A stretch of DNA of 63,078 bases, from NCBI GenBank assembly GCA_030529185.1, contig JAUMXI010000004.1, positions 25,057 to 88,134 on the forward strand, read 5' to 3'. Under the pieces are notes generated by a model, which was given only the letters and a program-made list of their open reading frames with translations, was not told where the DNA came from and searched no databases. Positions within the stretch are counted from its first letter, which is position 1; each line of letters opens with the position of its first letter. A program made the position numbers and the translations under genes. Shown one piece after another: positions 37,992 through 47,185 of the stretch. This stretch comes from Flavobacteriaceae bacterium (lineage in GTDB: Bacteria; Bacteroidota; Bacteroidia; Flavobacteriales; Weeksellaceae).

Positions 37992-38528
37992 ATGTCAGTA
38001 AAAATTAGATTACAAAGACACGGAAAAAAAGGAAAGCCTTTTTACCACATCGTAGTGGCTGATTCAAGAGCAAAAAGAGATGGTAAATTCATCGAGAAAC
38101 TGGGAACTTACAACCCAATCACAAACCCAGCTACTATTGAGCTTAACTTAGACTCTGCTGTTCAATGGTTAAACAATGGTGCTCAACCAACGGATACTGC
38201 AAGAGCTATCCTTTCTTACAAAGGAGCACTTTACAAAAAACACCTTCAAGGGGGTGTAGCAAAAGGGGCTTTTGATGAAGCAGAAGCAGAAAAGAGATTT
38301 AACGCTTGGCTACAAGAGAAAGAAGCAAAAGTTCAGGGTAAAAAAGATGGTTTGGCTAAATCTAAGGCAGATGCTAAAAAAGCAGCTTTGGAAGCTGAAC
38401 AAAAAGCAAATGAAGCAAGAGTAAATGCTAAAAAACAAGCTGAGGAAGAAGCAAAAGCTGCTGCTGAAGCTGAACAAGCACCAGTAGAAGAAACTCCTGC
38501 AGAGGAGACTCCTGAAACTGAAGCTTAA
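37992..38528 (+). CDS. rpsP: 30S ribosomal protein S16 with long C-terminal tail
   Basis: Residues 1-85 or so are canonical S16 ([39 protein letters not shown]). The protein continues to 178 residues, about double the usual length, with an Ala/Lys/Glu-rich, probably helical tail ending in [15 protein letters not shown]. Tails of this kind are seen in other Bacteroidota. It is followed 11 nt later by rimM, which processes the 30S head region containing S19, in the common rpsP-rimM pairing. Confidence 0.96.
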   Translation: MSVKIRLQRHGKKGKPFYHIVVADSRAKRDGKFIEKLGTYNPITNPATIELNLDSAVQWLNNGAQPTDTARAILSYKGALYKKHLQGGVAKGAFDEAEAEKRFNAWLQEKEAKVQGKKDGLAKSKADAKKAALEAEQKANEARVNAKKQAEEEAKAAAEAEQAPVEETPAEETPETEA

Positions 38529-38539
38529 AAAACTAACCG

Positions 38540-39061
38540 ATGCGAAAAGAAGAGTGCTATTTTTTAGGCAAAATCACTCGTAAGCATGGGCTTTCGGGGA
38601 ATGTTATCTTGAAATTAGATACCGACCAACCCGAATTATACAAAAAATTGGAATCAATATTCATTGAAATCAATGGGTTATTGGTTCCTTTTTTCATCGA
38701 AAAAATATCTTGGAGCAAACAAGATGCTCTAAACATTCTCTTAAAAAACTCATCAGAGGCATTGGTGGAACAAGTGATTGGAAAAAGCGTATATCTCCCT
38801 CTTTCCACGCTACCAAAATTATCTGGAAAACAATTTTATTACCACGAAGTTATCGGTTTTGAAATTTTAGAAAAAGAGGGCAAAACTTGTGGAACTATCG
38901 TTTCTGTAAATGACCAAACCGCTCAACATTATTTTATTCTCCATCTGGCTGATAAAGAAATCATCATTCCTATCGTAAAAGAATGGATTTTGGAAGTCAA
39001 TAGAGAAGAAAAACAAATAAAAATGCAACTTCCAGAGGGGTTAATTGATGTGTTTTTGTAA
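38540..39061 (+). CDS. rimM: 16S rRNA processing factor RimM
   Basis: 173-residue assembly factor for the 30S head that binds S19. N-terminal RimM barrel (YFLGKITRKHGLSGNVILKL) and C-terminal PRC-barrel (EVIGFEILEKEGKTCGTIVS, IPIVKEWILEVNREEKQI). Cotranscribed with rpsP. Confidence 0.93.
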   Translation: MRKEECYFLGKITRKHGLSGNVILKLDTDQPELYKKLESIFIEINGLLVPFFIEKISWSKQDALNILLKNSSEALVEQVIGKSVYLPLSTLPKLSGKQFYYHEVIGFEILEKEGKTCGTIVSVNDQTAQHYFILHLADKEIIIPIVKEWILEVNREEKQIKMQLPEGLIDVFL

Positions 39062-39073
39062 TATTTCAAAATA

Positions 39074-39096
39074 AAAAAAGCCCCTTTTAAGGAGCC
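39074..39096 (-). terminator. Terminator overlapping the pdxH stop
   Basis: Stem GCTCCTT/AAGGGGC on the minus strand, followed by seven T. It includes the last pdxH codons. Confidence 0.65.
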
Positions 39097-39734
39097 AATC
39101 TTGATATTTTCCAACTATCATTTTCTTGCAAAGTATATAAAATTCTATCGTGCAATCGGTTAGGGCCACCTTGCCAAAATTCTATTTCATAAGGACGAGC
39201 CAAATAGCCTCCCCAATGCTTTGGTCTTGGGATTTCTTCTTTACCTTCATATTCTTTTTCTAAGACCTCCAGTCGTTCCGCCAAATACTCTCTACTTGGG
39301 ATATTCTTACTTTGTTGAGAAGCCCAAGCTCCCAATTTACTTCCCCTTGGACGAGAAGCAAAATATTCATCGGACATTTCCTCTGGCACTCGTTCCAAAG
39401 TTGCCTTTATCATTACCTGTCTTTCCAAAGTAGCCCAGAAAAAGTGCAAACAAGCCTTTTTATTTTTCTCTATGGAAACCGCCTTTTTGCTTTCATAATT
39501 GGTATAAAATACAAAGCCATCTTTGTCAAAACTCTTCAACAAGATGATTCTATTGCTCGGGCAACCATCTTCATCTAGGGTAGAAACGGACATACTGTTG
39601 GCTTCCACGATTTCTAAATTTTTATCTGCTTCTAAATACCATTGATGAAATTGCTCCATCGGAGTTTCCTTTACATCTTTATCCAATAATTGAAAAAGTT
39701 TGTATTCCTGACGCTTATCATTTAGATTTTCCAT
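39087..39734 (-). CDS. pdxH: Pyridoxamine 5'-phosphate oxidase
   Basis: FMN enzyme that makes pyridoxal 5'-phosphate from PNP or PMP. 215 residues, full length. RIILLKSFDKDGFVFYTNYE, RQVMIKATLERVPEEMSDEY, ASRPRGSKLGAWASQQS and the C-terminal EFWQGGPNRLHDRILY are diagnostic. Last gene of the prfB-AAA-dedA-pdxH series, 32 nt after dedA. Confidence 0.95.
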   Translation of the reverse strand: MENLNDKRQEYKLFQLLDKDVKETPMEQFHQWYLEADKNLEIVEANSMSVSTLDEDGCPSNRIILLKSFDKDGFVFYTNYESKKAVSIEKNKKACLHFFWATLERQVMIKATLERVPEEMSDEYFASRPRGSKLGAWASQQSKNIPSREYLAERLEVLEKEYEGKEEIPRPKHWGGYLARPYEIEFWQGGPNRLHDRILYTLQENDSWKISRLAP

Positions 39735-39766
39735 TCGTTATTTTTTTAGTTATTATCAAATCACTC

Positions 39767-40432
39767 TTATTTTTTAGGCGATTTTTTCATCGCTTTTATT
39801 ATTACAGGCGTAGTCGTCACAATAATTAACCCAATGATGATATATTCCAAATGCTTCTTTAAATCTATATCAAATTGCTCGATAAAAAATTTATCCAAAT
39901 AATGCCCTGCAAAAATCAAGGAAAAAGACCACAAAAAGCCCCCCGCCACATTATAAAACAAGAATTTTTTTCTGTCCATTTTCACAATTCCCGCTACAAT
40001 AGGGGCAAAAGTTCTAATCATTGGCAAAAATCTTGCAATAATAATCGCCAAAGCTCCATTTTCCTCATAAAATTCTTGAGCTTTCAAAAGGTGATTTCTT
40101 TTAAAGAATAAAGTTTCCTTTCGTTCGTAAAGCATCGGGCCACTTTTCGCACCAAACCAGTACCCTACAGAATCGCCTAAAATAGCTGCAATTCCTACGC
40201 AAAACGCCAATAGCGTAGTGTCCAAAAAATCGCTTCCCAAAGAACCAACACTTTCTCTAATCATCGTAGTAGAGTAAATCCCAGAGATGAAAAGCAAACT
40301 GTCCCCAGGCAAGAAAAAGCCAAAAAACAGACCAGATTCTGCGAAAACGATAAGGAGAACCAACCAAAAGCCTCCCAATTTGATATAAAATTCAGGATTG
40401 ACTAAATCTTTCCAACTTTCAAAATGTTCCAT
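39767..40432 (-). CDS. DedA family membrane protein
   Basis: 221-residue inner-membrane protein of the DedA/SNARE-associated family; relatives are undecaprenyl-phosphate or phospholipid flippases. Typical FAESGLFFGFFLPGDSLLFI near residue 28, GDSVGYWFGAKSGPMLYER and the RFLPMIRTFAPIVAGI re-entrant motif. It starts 14 nt after the AAA gene stop. Confidence 0.92.
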   Translation of the reverse strand: MEHFESWKDLVNPEFYIKLGGFWLVLLIVFAESGLFFGFFLPGDSLLFISGIYSTTMIRESVGSLGSDFLDTTLLAFCVGIAAILGDSVGYWFGAKSGPMLYERKETLFFKRNHLLKAQEFYEENGALAIIIARFLPMIRTFAPIVAGIVKMDRKKFLFYNVAGGFLWSFSLIFAGHYLDKFFIEQFDIDLKKHLEYIIIGLIIVTTTPVIIKAMKKSPKK

Positions 40433-40445
40433 TATTTATTTTTAA

Positions 40446-41579
40446 TTAAAATCCTATTTTCTTTTGCTCCTCTTCTCTGAAAATTTTATCATTAAGATGA
40501 GTTAATTGAGCCAAAGATACAGGTTTTTCTACAATATTGTCAATATTCATTGCTTTTAGATACGCATTGCTCTTTTCAACGGAAAGTTCCCTGAATTTAT
40601 ACTCAGCTATCAGTCGCCCCTCACGAAGCAAAGCCGTATCTATTTTGGAAATATCCGAATTGAAAGTGCAAATCAGCTGACACTCCACCACATCAGACAA
40701 AATCCCATCAGCAATGTTGAGAATAGAAGAAACCACATCGGTATTGCTATTCAAAGTATTTCTTTCAGCGATATAATTTTCGCAATCTTCCATTACCAAA
40801 ACAGAATTTGGACTATCAATCAAAAGTCCGATGAAATTAGGGTCGGTGAGCGAGGCAATCATCGTAGTCGGCACAAAAATGAATTTTTTATCAGGAATTT
40901 GACTTGTAAGCCATTTGATATAATTCGTTTTCCCCGCCCCAGAAATGCCGTGAAGTAAAACAATTCCTTTATTTTCTTCGGAAATGCTTTGTTTGATTTT
41001 AGAATGAACTTCCTTAAAATCATCATTATACATCAAATCCAAATCAATACGATGAGGCTTGATGGTATGCGTTTTTAGGGAAAAATGATTGTTCTGATAC
41101 ATTAAAACGGAAATTTTCGCCTCTTTGGAAACATACTTTTCAAAATAAGTATCAAAAAGATAATTTACATTTTTTTGTGCATTAGGATTGGTAGCATCAT
41201 AGAAAATGTAATCCAACATATAAACGCCTTCATCAAACTTTTCCTCATTATAATTATCTGAAATATCGGCATTTAAAATAATAAATATTTCCAATTCTTG
41301 ATGAAAATAGCAAATTTCCTCTTCGTATAATTTATTCTTTTTTGCAGAATGCCTTACATTATAGAAATCTGTGCATTTTACAAAATTCTTTAATTTCTCT
41401 TTTTGCATCACAATTCCTGCTTCCCTTTCAAAAGAAACACAAAAAAACGAATCTTTCAGTAATTTATAATAATTGTTCTTGGGTAAGATTTTATTTCTAT
41501 CAACTATCTCAATATTATATTCATCATCTAAGCCAATAGTAATTGCAGGACGATAAAATTTGGATTCTGTTATTTTCAT
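40446..41579 (-). CDS. AAA family ATPase of unknown function
   Basis: A 377-residue protein. The N-terminal ~200 residues have no recognisable domain. The AAA module follows: Walker A G211-ISGAGKT-218, Walker B SVLVMEDCE (about 259-267), sensor-1 Asn in CTFNSD (N307) and an arginine-finger region LLREGRLIAEYKF (R319, R322) resembling BCS1/FtsH-type AAA proteins. No transmembrane segment is seen. It begins 3 nt after the prfB stop and ends 14 nt before dedA, so it is probably cotranscribed with release factor 2. Function unknown; a chaperone or remodelling role is only a guess. Confidence 0.85.
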   Translation of the reverse strand: MKITESKFYRPAITIGLDDEYNIEIVDRNKILPKNNYYKLLKDSFFCVSFEREAGIVMQKEKLKNFVKCTDFYNVRHSAKKNKLYEEEICYFHQELEIFIILNADISDNYNEEKFDEGVYMLDYIFYDATNPNAQKNVNYLFDTYFEKYVSKEAKISVLMYQNNHFSLKTHTIKPHRIDLDLMYNDDFKEVHSKIKQSISEENKGIVLLHGISGAGKTNYIKWLTSQIPDKKFIFVPTTMIASLTDPNFIGLLIDSPNSVLVMEDCENYIAERNTLNSNTDVVSSILNIADGILSDVVECQLICTFNSDISKIDTALLREGRLIAEYKFRELSVEKSNAYLKAMNIDNIVEKPVSLAQLTHLNDKIFREEEQKKIGF

Positions 41580-41582
41580 TTT

Positions 41583-42695
41583 CTATAAATCTAAATCGTT
41601 ATTTTCTCCACTTTGCCCCTCCGCCATTAGGAAGGATTTTAGAAATGGCGTGATATTTCCGTTCATTACGCCCTCTACATCAGAAGTTTCGTGTCCAGAA
41701 CGGACATCTTTCACCAATTTGTAAGGGTGCATCACATAGTTTCGGATTTGGCTACCCCATTCTATCTTCATTTTTCCTGCCTCAATTTCATTTCGGGCTT
41801 TATTTCTTTCCTCCAACTCAATCTCGTAAAGGCGAGATTTAAGGAGTTGCATTGCTTTTTCCTTATTTTGAAGTTGCGAACGGCTTTCGGAGTTTTCAAT
41901 GATAATCCCCGTTGGGTGGTGGCGAAGCCTTACCGCTGTTTCTACTTTATTCACATTTTGCCCTCCTGCACCACTGGCTCTCATCGTTTCAAAGGTAATA
42001 TCCGAAGGATTGATGTTAATCTCAATCGTGTCATCTACCAACGGATAAACATACACCGAAACGAAACTCGTGTGTCGTTTGGCATTACTATCAAACGGCG
42101 AAATTCTCACCAAACGATGCACTCCGTTTTCACCTTTCAAATAACCGAAAGCAAACTCTCCATCAATCTCCAAAGTGACGGTTTTTACCCCTGCCACATC
42201 GCCCTCTTGGAAATTCAATTCGCGAACGCTATAACCTTGTTTCTCTGCCCACATTATATACATTCTCATTAGCATAGAAGCCCAGTCGCAACTCTCCGTT
42301 CCCCCAGCACCTGCCGTAATTTGTAGCACTGCCGAAAGTTCATCCCCCTCGTTGGAAAGCATATTTTTAAATTCCAAATTCTCAATTTTCTCCACCAAAA
42401 GAGGAAAAGTTTCGTCTAATTCCTGCTCACTATCCGCATCTTCTTTGGCAAATTCTAAAAGCACTTGCAAATCTTCAAAACTTTGATGAATAGCCTTGTA
42501 ATCTTCCACCCATTTCTTTTTGCTTCGGAGCAATTTCAGAAAAGCCTCTGCCTCTTTAGGATTGTCCCAAAACTCTGGCGAAGCGGTTTTTTCATCATCA
42601 TTGGCAATTTCTACCTCCTTTTTCTCAATTTGGAGATATTTATGCAAATCTTCTATTCTTGTCTGAATGTTTTTTATTTGTTCGTTGGTAATCAC
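41583..42695 (-). CDS. prfB: Peptide chain release factor 2
   Basis: 370-residue factor that terminates at UGA and UAA. The SPF anticodon-like tripeptide is in [15 protein letters not shown] and the catalytic GGQ in [18 protein letters not shown] at 42695 ([13 protein letters not shown]) is chosen as start: the frame extends upstream, but that part is hydrophobic, unconserved and contains the -7 element. No in-frame UGA or frameshift is needed to read the full protein, unlike the autoregulated RF2 genes of E. coli and many others. Confidence 0.95.
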   Translation of the reverse strand: MITNEQIKNIQTRIEDLHKYLQIEKKEVEIANDDEKTASPEFWDNPKEAEAFLKLLRSKKKWVEDYKAIHQSFEDLQVLLEFAKEDADSEQELDETFPLLVEKIENLEFKNMLSNEGDELSAVLQITAGAGGTESCDWASMLMRMYIMWAEKQGYSVRELNFQEGDVAGVKTVTLEIDGEFAFGYLKGENGVHRLVRISPFDSNAKRHTSFVSVYVYPLVDDTIEININPSDITFETMRASGAGGQNVNKVETAVRLRHHPTGIIIENSESRSQLQNKEKAMQLLKSRLYEIELEERNKARNEIEAGKMKIEWGSQIRNYVMHPYKLVKDVRSGHETSDVEGVMNGNITPFLKSFLMAEGQSGENNDLDL

Positions 42696-42724
42696 TGATT
42701 TAATAATAATTAAAATGAATAGAG

Positions 42725-42732
42725 CAAAGATA
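42725..42732 (-). promoter_or_regulatory. -7 element of the prfB operon
   Basis: Minus strand TATCTTTG, 30 nt before the GTG start; no TTG at ideal distance. It supports the downstream GTG start. Confidence 0.5.
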
Positions 42733-42775
42733 TACAAAACCTTTACAAAATTTAAACTTTTTACTATAATTTCTA

Positions 42776-42801
42776 AAATAAAAAACACCCCTAAAAGGTG
42801 C
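42776..42801 (-). terminator. Terminator of the small membrane protein gene
   Basis: Minus strand stem GCACC/GGGTG type with T-rich tail, 9 nt after the stop. Confidence 0.65.
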
Positions 42802-42809
42802 TTTCATTC

Positions 42810-43007
42810 TTATTTCTTGTTATCTAATATTTTCCTTATATTTATAATTGAAGATATCATAACAAATAAATTAGATATTCCTATTAATATGAAAGATATA
42901 ATACTTACCTCTCCCTTTAAAAAGAAAACTATAAGTAAAATTTCCATTATTAACGCTCCGAATAATAGCATATAAAAAAGTGGCTTTTTCTTATTATGTG
43001 ATATCAT
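42810..43007 (-). CDS. Small hypothetical membrane protein
   Basis: 65 residues from the ATG of MISHNKKKPLFY; a TTG 18 nt upstream lies in the -7 element and is rejected. Two hydrophobic helices (FYMLLFGALIMEILLIVFFL and SIISFILIGISNLFVMISSI) separated by KGE, with Lys-rich ends. No family is recognised. It has its own promoter and terminator, so it is likely a real single gene. Confidence 0.6.
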   Translation of the reverse strand: MISHNKKKPLFYMLLFGALIMEILLIVFFLKGEVSIISFILIGISNLFVMISSIINIRKILDNKK

Positions 43008-43022
43008 AATTATATTTTTCAA

Positions 43023-43030
43023 CAAAGATA
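43023..43030 (-). promoter_or_regulatory. -7 element of the small membrane protein gene
   Basis: Minus strand TATCTTTG, 16 nt before the ATG, just past the stop of the methyltransferase gene. Confidence 0.5.
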
Positions 43031-43031
43031 A

Positions 43032-43565
43032 TCATTTTCTTAAATACCTAAAAAACTCCCACATCACAATTCCTCCGCAAACACTCACATTGAGAGAATG
43101 TTTCGTGCCCAATTGTGGAATTTCCAAAAACGCATCACAAAGCGGTAAAGCCTCTTCGCTAATGCCCTCTACCTCGTTGCCTAAAACCAAAGCATATTTT
43201 TTTTGATTATCCAACTTAAAATCAGTAATCAACTGACTGTCCGTAGTTTGCTCAATTCCCACAATGGCAAATTCTTCTTTTTTCAGACTTTCCAAAGCCT
43301 CCGTAATTGTTGGGAAATACTGCCAATCTACACTTTCCGTAGCTCCCAGTGCAGCCTTATGAATTTCACGATGAGGAGGTTGTGGCGTAATCCCACAAAG
43401 CAGAATTTTCTCTACCAAAAAAGCATCAGCCGTTCGGAAAATCGCCCCAACATTGTGCATACTTCTTACATTATCCAAAACCACCACCAAAGGCGTCTTT
43501 TCGGTATTTTTAAAGGTTTCTACATCTATCCTTCCTAATTCTTCTAATTTAAGTTTTTGAACCAA
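43032..43565 (-). CDS. TrmH/SpoU family RNA 2'-O-methyltransferase
   Basis: 177-residue SPOUT methyltransferase. Motif 1 DNVRSMHNVGAIFRTADAF, motif 2 ALVLGNEVEGISEEAL and motif 3 IPQLGTKHSLNVSVCGGIVM are clear and make the trefoil knot that binds SAM. TTG at 43565 is used as no ATG lies before motif 1. tRNA is the likeliest target, but rRNA is possible. Confidence 0.9.
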   Translation of the reverse strand: MVQKLKLEELGRIDVETFKNTEKTPLVVVLDNVRSMHNVGAIFRTADAFLVEKILLCGITPQPPHREIHKAALGATESVDWQYFPTITEALESLKKEEFAIVGIEQTTDSQLITDFKLDNQKKYALVLGNEVEGISEEALPLCDAFLEIPQLGTKHSLNVSVCGGIVMWEFFRYLRK

Positions 43566-43583
43566 AATATTCTGATTTTAAGA

Positions 43584-44465
43584 TTAACTTTCACTAAAAA
43601 TTCTGATGACATTTCGCTCTATATTCTGAGCAATTGCCTCCATTGGCAAGTCATTCTCTTCATTATTGAATGGCTCTTCTATTTCCTCTGCCAATACCTC
43701 CAAACTCATCAAAACATAAAACACAAAAACCGTGAGAATAACCATTAGATAACCAATATTCATTCCATAAGCAATAGGTAAAGTAGTGACATAAACCACA
43801 ATAAATTTCTTAGTAAAAGAAGAATAAGAAAACGGAATTGGTGTGTTTTTTATCCTTTCGCAACCGCCACAAACATCTAAAAGTCCGCTAATATGAGCAT
43901 CTAACATTCTCATCTGCTCGGCTACAATTACGCCATCTTTATACAATTTCAAAACCCTTTCCTGCAATCTCCAAACCAAAGCATTAGGTGGGTGAGGCAA
44001 CTGCTCCACTTCCGTATGCTGACTGTCTTGGTCGAGTTCCATTTTAGTGGATTTCTTGGATAAATGTCGGCTCAACAAATGCGGAAAAAAGCAAATATAT
44101 TTCTGAAAGAAAGCCCTATCTTCCTCTGCATTTTCAGGAAGTATAGCGTGAAGTTTTATAGCAAGATTTCGGGAATCATTCACCATTTTCCCTAAAAGCT
44201 TTCTCCCCTCCCACCATCTATCATAAGCCGTATTTGTCCTGAAAACCAAAAGCATAGACAATACAAACCCCAACAAAGTGTGAATTAAAGAAATATTCCT
44301 AAAAGCGGAGTCTTTATCTACCTTAAAATATTCTGTTTCCAAATATACAATTACCCCTGCATACATTGCCATTGTAATCATACCCGATGCCAGTGTTTTG
44401 AATGTATCAGCTTTGTGCATACTCAGCAAAACTGAAATCCAATGTTTGTTATCATATACCTTCAT
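43584..44465 (-). CDS. Bestrophin family channel protein
   Basis: 293-residue inner-membrane protein of the bestrophin/UPF0187 family, anion or cation channels that form pentamers. Hydrophobic segments near the N-terminus (FKTLASGMITMAMYAGVIVY), LGFVLSMLLVFRTNTAYDRW with the conserved RTNxAYxRWxEGR motif, and a paired segment near residue 230. C-terminal LEVLAEEIEEPFNNEENDLP is typical. Single gene, divergent from mutS. Confidence 0.9.
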   Translation of the reverse strand: MKVYDNKHWISVLLSMHKADTFKTLASGMITMAMYAGVIVYLETEYFKVDKDSAFRNISLIHTLLGFVLSMLLVFRTNTAYDRWWEGRKLLGKMVNDSRNLAIKLHAILPENAEEDRAFFQKYICFFPHLLSRHLSKKSTKMELDQDSQHTEVEQLPHPPNALVWRLQERVLKLYKDGVIVAEQMRMLDAHISGLLDVCGGCERIKNTPIPFSYSSFTKKFIVVYVTTLPIAYGMNIGYLMVILTVFVFYVLMSLEVLAEEIEEPFNNEENDLPMEAIAQNIERNVIRIFSES

Positions 44466-44492
44466 AATGCCAATTTTTTATTTGTAAAATTT

Positions 44493-44500
44493 TAAATTTG
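44493..44500 (+). promoter_or_regulatory. Candidate -7 element of mutS
   Basis: TAAATTTG 56 nt before the mutS ATG; overlaps the divergent bestrophin promoter region. No TTG at -33. Confidence 0.45.
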
Positions 44501-44502
44501 CA

Positions 44503-44510
44503 CAAAAATA
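44503..44510 (-). promoter_or_regulatory. Candidate -7 element of the bestrophin gene
   Basis: Minus strand TATTTTTG, 38 nt before the ATG. Confidence 0.4.
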
Positions 44511-44555
44511 AAACTTTTAAAGAAATTTCACGAAGTATTTTAAGTTTATTTCATT

Positions 44556-47141
44556 ATGGCAAAATCTACGAAGGAAACCCCGCTAATGGCTCAATACAAT
44601 GGCATCAAGGCTAAATACCCAGATGCAATCCTACTGTTTAGAGTAGGTGATTTTTACGAAACTTTTGGTAAAGATGCCATCAAAACTGCTCAAATTTTGG
44701 GAATTACACTCACCAATAGGGCCAATGGTGCAAGTAGAATAGAGCTTGCAGGTTTCCCCCATCATTCGTTGGATTCCTACTTGCCTAAACTCGTCAGGGC
44801 AGGAATGCGTGTTGCCATTTGCGACCAGTTGGAAGACCCAAAATCCGTAAAAGGTATTGTAAAACGGGGAGTGACGGAACTCGTTACGCCTGGGGTAACT
44901 TTCAACGAGCAAGTTTTAACTTCAAAAAAGAATAACTTTTTGCTCTCCATTCATCGCGAAAAAGAAAAATACGGAATGGCTTTGGTGGATATCTCCACAG
45001 GAGAATTTTTGGTAAGCGAGGGAAATTTAGAAAAACTCCTGCATATTGTGCATACTTTTGACCCCAGCGAAATTATTTACCAAAGAAAAACAGAGCTTCC
45101 TCAAAAATTAAAAAATAAAAATCTGTTTTCTCTGGAAGATTGGGCGTATCAATATCCTTACGCCTATGAAAAATTAACCCAGCATTTCAAAACAAAATCT
45201 TTAAAAGGTTTTGGAATTGAGGAAAATAAACTCGGAATCACTGCCGCAGGAGCTATTTTTGCTTATCTCGTGGAGGATACGCATCACGCTCTACTTCAAC
45301 ACATTACCAAAATTAAAAATATTCCACAAGAAGATTATTTGATGATGGACAATTTCACTTTAAGGAATTTGGAAATCATCTACCCTAATAATCCCGAAGG
45401 GAAAAGTCTTTGGGACATTATAGACCGTACGACAACTCCTATGGGGGGGCGACTTTTAAGGCGAAGGCTTATCCTCCCGCTGAAATCTGTAAATGATATT
45501 AACAGAAGACTTTCCTTGATTGAATTTTTTAACAAAGAAGAAAGTTTAAAATACAACATTCACGACACGCTAAAAGCCGTTTCAGATTTAGATCGATTGG
45601 TAGGGAAATTGGCTTCGGAGAAAATCACCCCGAAAGAATTGGGCTATCTTCGCCAGAGTTTAGAAAATATTCAGAAAATCAAAGAATTGCTAAATCCTCA
45701 TCACGATATTTTGGCGTGGATAGAGCCTATTATTTCATTAGAAGAGTTGATTTCCTATCTTCAAACTCATCTCAATGAAGAGTTGCCTGTAAATATCGCC
45801 AAAGGAAATGTCATCAAATCAGGGATTTCCAAAGAGTTAGACCAATTAAGAAACTTACAAAATTCGGGTAAAACTTTTCTGGAAGAAATGTGCCAAAGAG
45901 AGAGTGAAAAAACAGGAATTTCCAGCCTAAAAATAGATTTTAACAATGTTTTTGGATATTATATTGAGGTGCGAAATACCCATAAAGACAAAGTGCCACA
46001 AGACTGGGTGCGAAAGCAAACTTTGGTAAGTGCAGAGCGATACATTACCAGCGAACTTAAAGAATACGAAAATCAGATTTTAGGAGCAGAAGAGAAAATT
46101 GCCCAACTGGAACAACAACTCTACAGAGAAGTCTGCGAACAGGTTTTGCTTTACATTGATAGCATTCAAGAAAATTCAAAAATCGTTGCCAAAATAGATT
46201 GTAGCATCGGGCTTTCAGAACTTTCTATTTCGGAAGATTATGTAAAACCCAATCTAAACGATGGCTTTGAAATCAACATCAAAGAAGGGCGACACCCTGT
46301 GATTGAAAAATCTTTGCCTTTGGGCGAAAAGTACATCCCCAATGATTTATTTTTAGACCGAGAAACTCAACAAGTGCTAATGGTGACTGGACCGAATATG
46401 TCGGGAAAATCGGCAATTCTTCGTCAAACAGCAATTATTTGCCTCTTGGCACAAATTGGGAGTTTCGTTCCTGCCAAACACGCTGATTTGGGGATTTTAG
46501 ATAGAATTTTCACGCGAGTAGGTGCTACGGATAACATCTCGGCGGGGGAATCTACTTTTATGGTGGAAATGAACGAATCTGCCAATATTCTCAACAATAT
46601 TACGGAGCGAAGCTTAATTCTCCTTGATGAAATTGGACGAGGGACTTCCACCTATGACGGGATTTCCATCGCATGGGCTATTGCTGAATATCTTCACCAG
46701 CACCCTACTCAGCCCAAAACGCTTTTTGCAACGCACTACCACGAACTCAATGAGATGCAAGTTAATTTTAAACGAATAAAGAATTTCCACATTTCTGTTC
46801 AAGAGAATAAAAACAATATTATTTTCCTGCGAAAATTGGTAAAAGGAGGTAGCGAACATAGTTTTGGTATTCATGTGGCGAAACTGGCAGGTATGCCCAA
46901 TAAAGTAATCTCTCGGGCGAAGGAAATTTTAAAAACATTAGAAGAAAGCCGAACTCAAGACCAAAATAAAGATAAAATAAAACGCGTGACGGAAGAAAAT
47001 TTACAATTGTCTTTCTTTCAATTAGATGACCCCGTTTTGGAAAATATCCGTGAAGAATTAACCAAAATAGACATCAACACCCTTACCCCAATTGAGGCAC
47101 TGATGAAACTCAACACAATAAAAAAAATGATTGGGAAATAA
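44556..47141 (+). CDS. mutS: DNA mismatch repair protein MutS
   Basis: 861-residue mismatch sensor. N-terminal mismatch-binding domain with the GDFYETFGKDA motif (Phe-x-Glu wedge), connector and lever domains, and a C-terminal ABC-type ATPase with Walker A TGPNMSGKSAILRQTA, ILLDEIGRGTSTYDGISIAW and TLFATHYHELNEM. A run of seven G (45443-45449) encodes part of the conserved PMGGRLLRR segment. Complete and intact. Confidence 0.97.
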   Translation: MAKSTKETPLMAQYNGIKAKYPDAILLFRVGDFYETFGKDAIKTAQILGITLTNRANGASRIELAGFPHHSLDSYLPKLVRAGMRVAICDQLEDPKSVKGIVKRGVTELVTPGVTFNEQVLTSKKNNFLLSIHREKEKYGMALVDISTGEFLVSEGNLEKLLHIVHTFDPSEIIYQRKTELPQKLKNKNLFSLEDWAYQYPYAYEKLTQHFKTKSLKGFGIEENKLGITAAGAIFAYLVEDTHHALLQHITKIKNIPQEDYLMMDNFTLRNLEIIYPNNPEGKSLWDIIDRTTTPMGGRLLRRRLILPLKSVNDINRRLSLIEFFNKEESLKYNIHDTLKAVSDLDRLVGKLASEKITPKELGYLRQSLENIQKIKELLNPHHDILAWIEPIISLEELISYLQTHLNEELPVNIAKGNVIKSGISKELDQLRNLQNSGKTFLEEMCQRESEKTGISSLKIDFNNVFGYYIEVRNTHKDKVPQDWVRKQTLVSAERYITSELKEYENQILGAEEKIAQLEQQLYREVCEQVLLYIDSIQENSKIVAKIDCSIGLSELSISEDYVKPNLNDGFEINIKEGRHPVIEKSLPLGEKYIPNDLFLDRETQQVLMVTGPNMSGKSAILRQTAIICLLAQIGSFVPAKHADLGILDRIFTRVGATDNISAGESTFMVEMNESANILNNITERSLILLDEIGRGTSTYDGISIAWAIAEYLHQHPTQPKTLFATHYHELNEMQVNFKRIKNFHISVQENKNNIIFLRKLVKGGSEHSFGIHVAKLAGMPNKVISRAKEILKTLEESRTQDQNKDKIKRVTEENLQLSFFQLDDPVLENIREELTKIDINTLTPIEALMKLNTIKKMIGK

Positions 47142-47185
47142 ATGTTTGCTTTAAATTCCTTAAATTCGCATCAAACATAATGAAT

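Noticed and set aside
41583-42788. Longest prfB frame starting at 42788
   Set aside because: Its extra 31 residues are hydrophobic and contain the -7 element; the GTG start matches the RF2 family.
42667-42975. Plus-strand frame across the prfB upstream region and the small membrane gene
   Set aside because: Antisense and low complexity, with no promoter in that direction; the minus-strand gene has both promoter and terminator.
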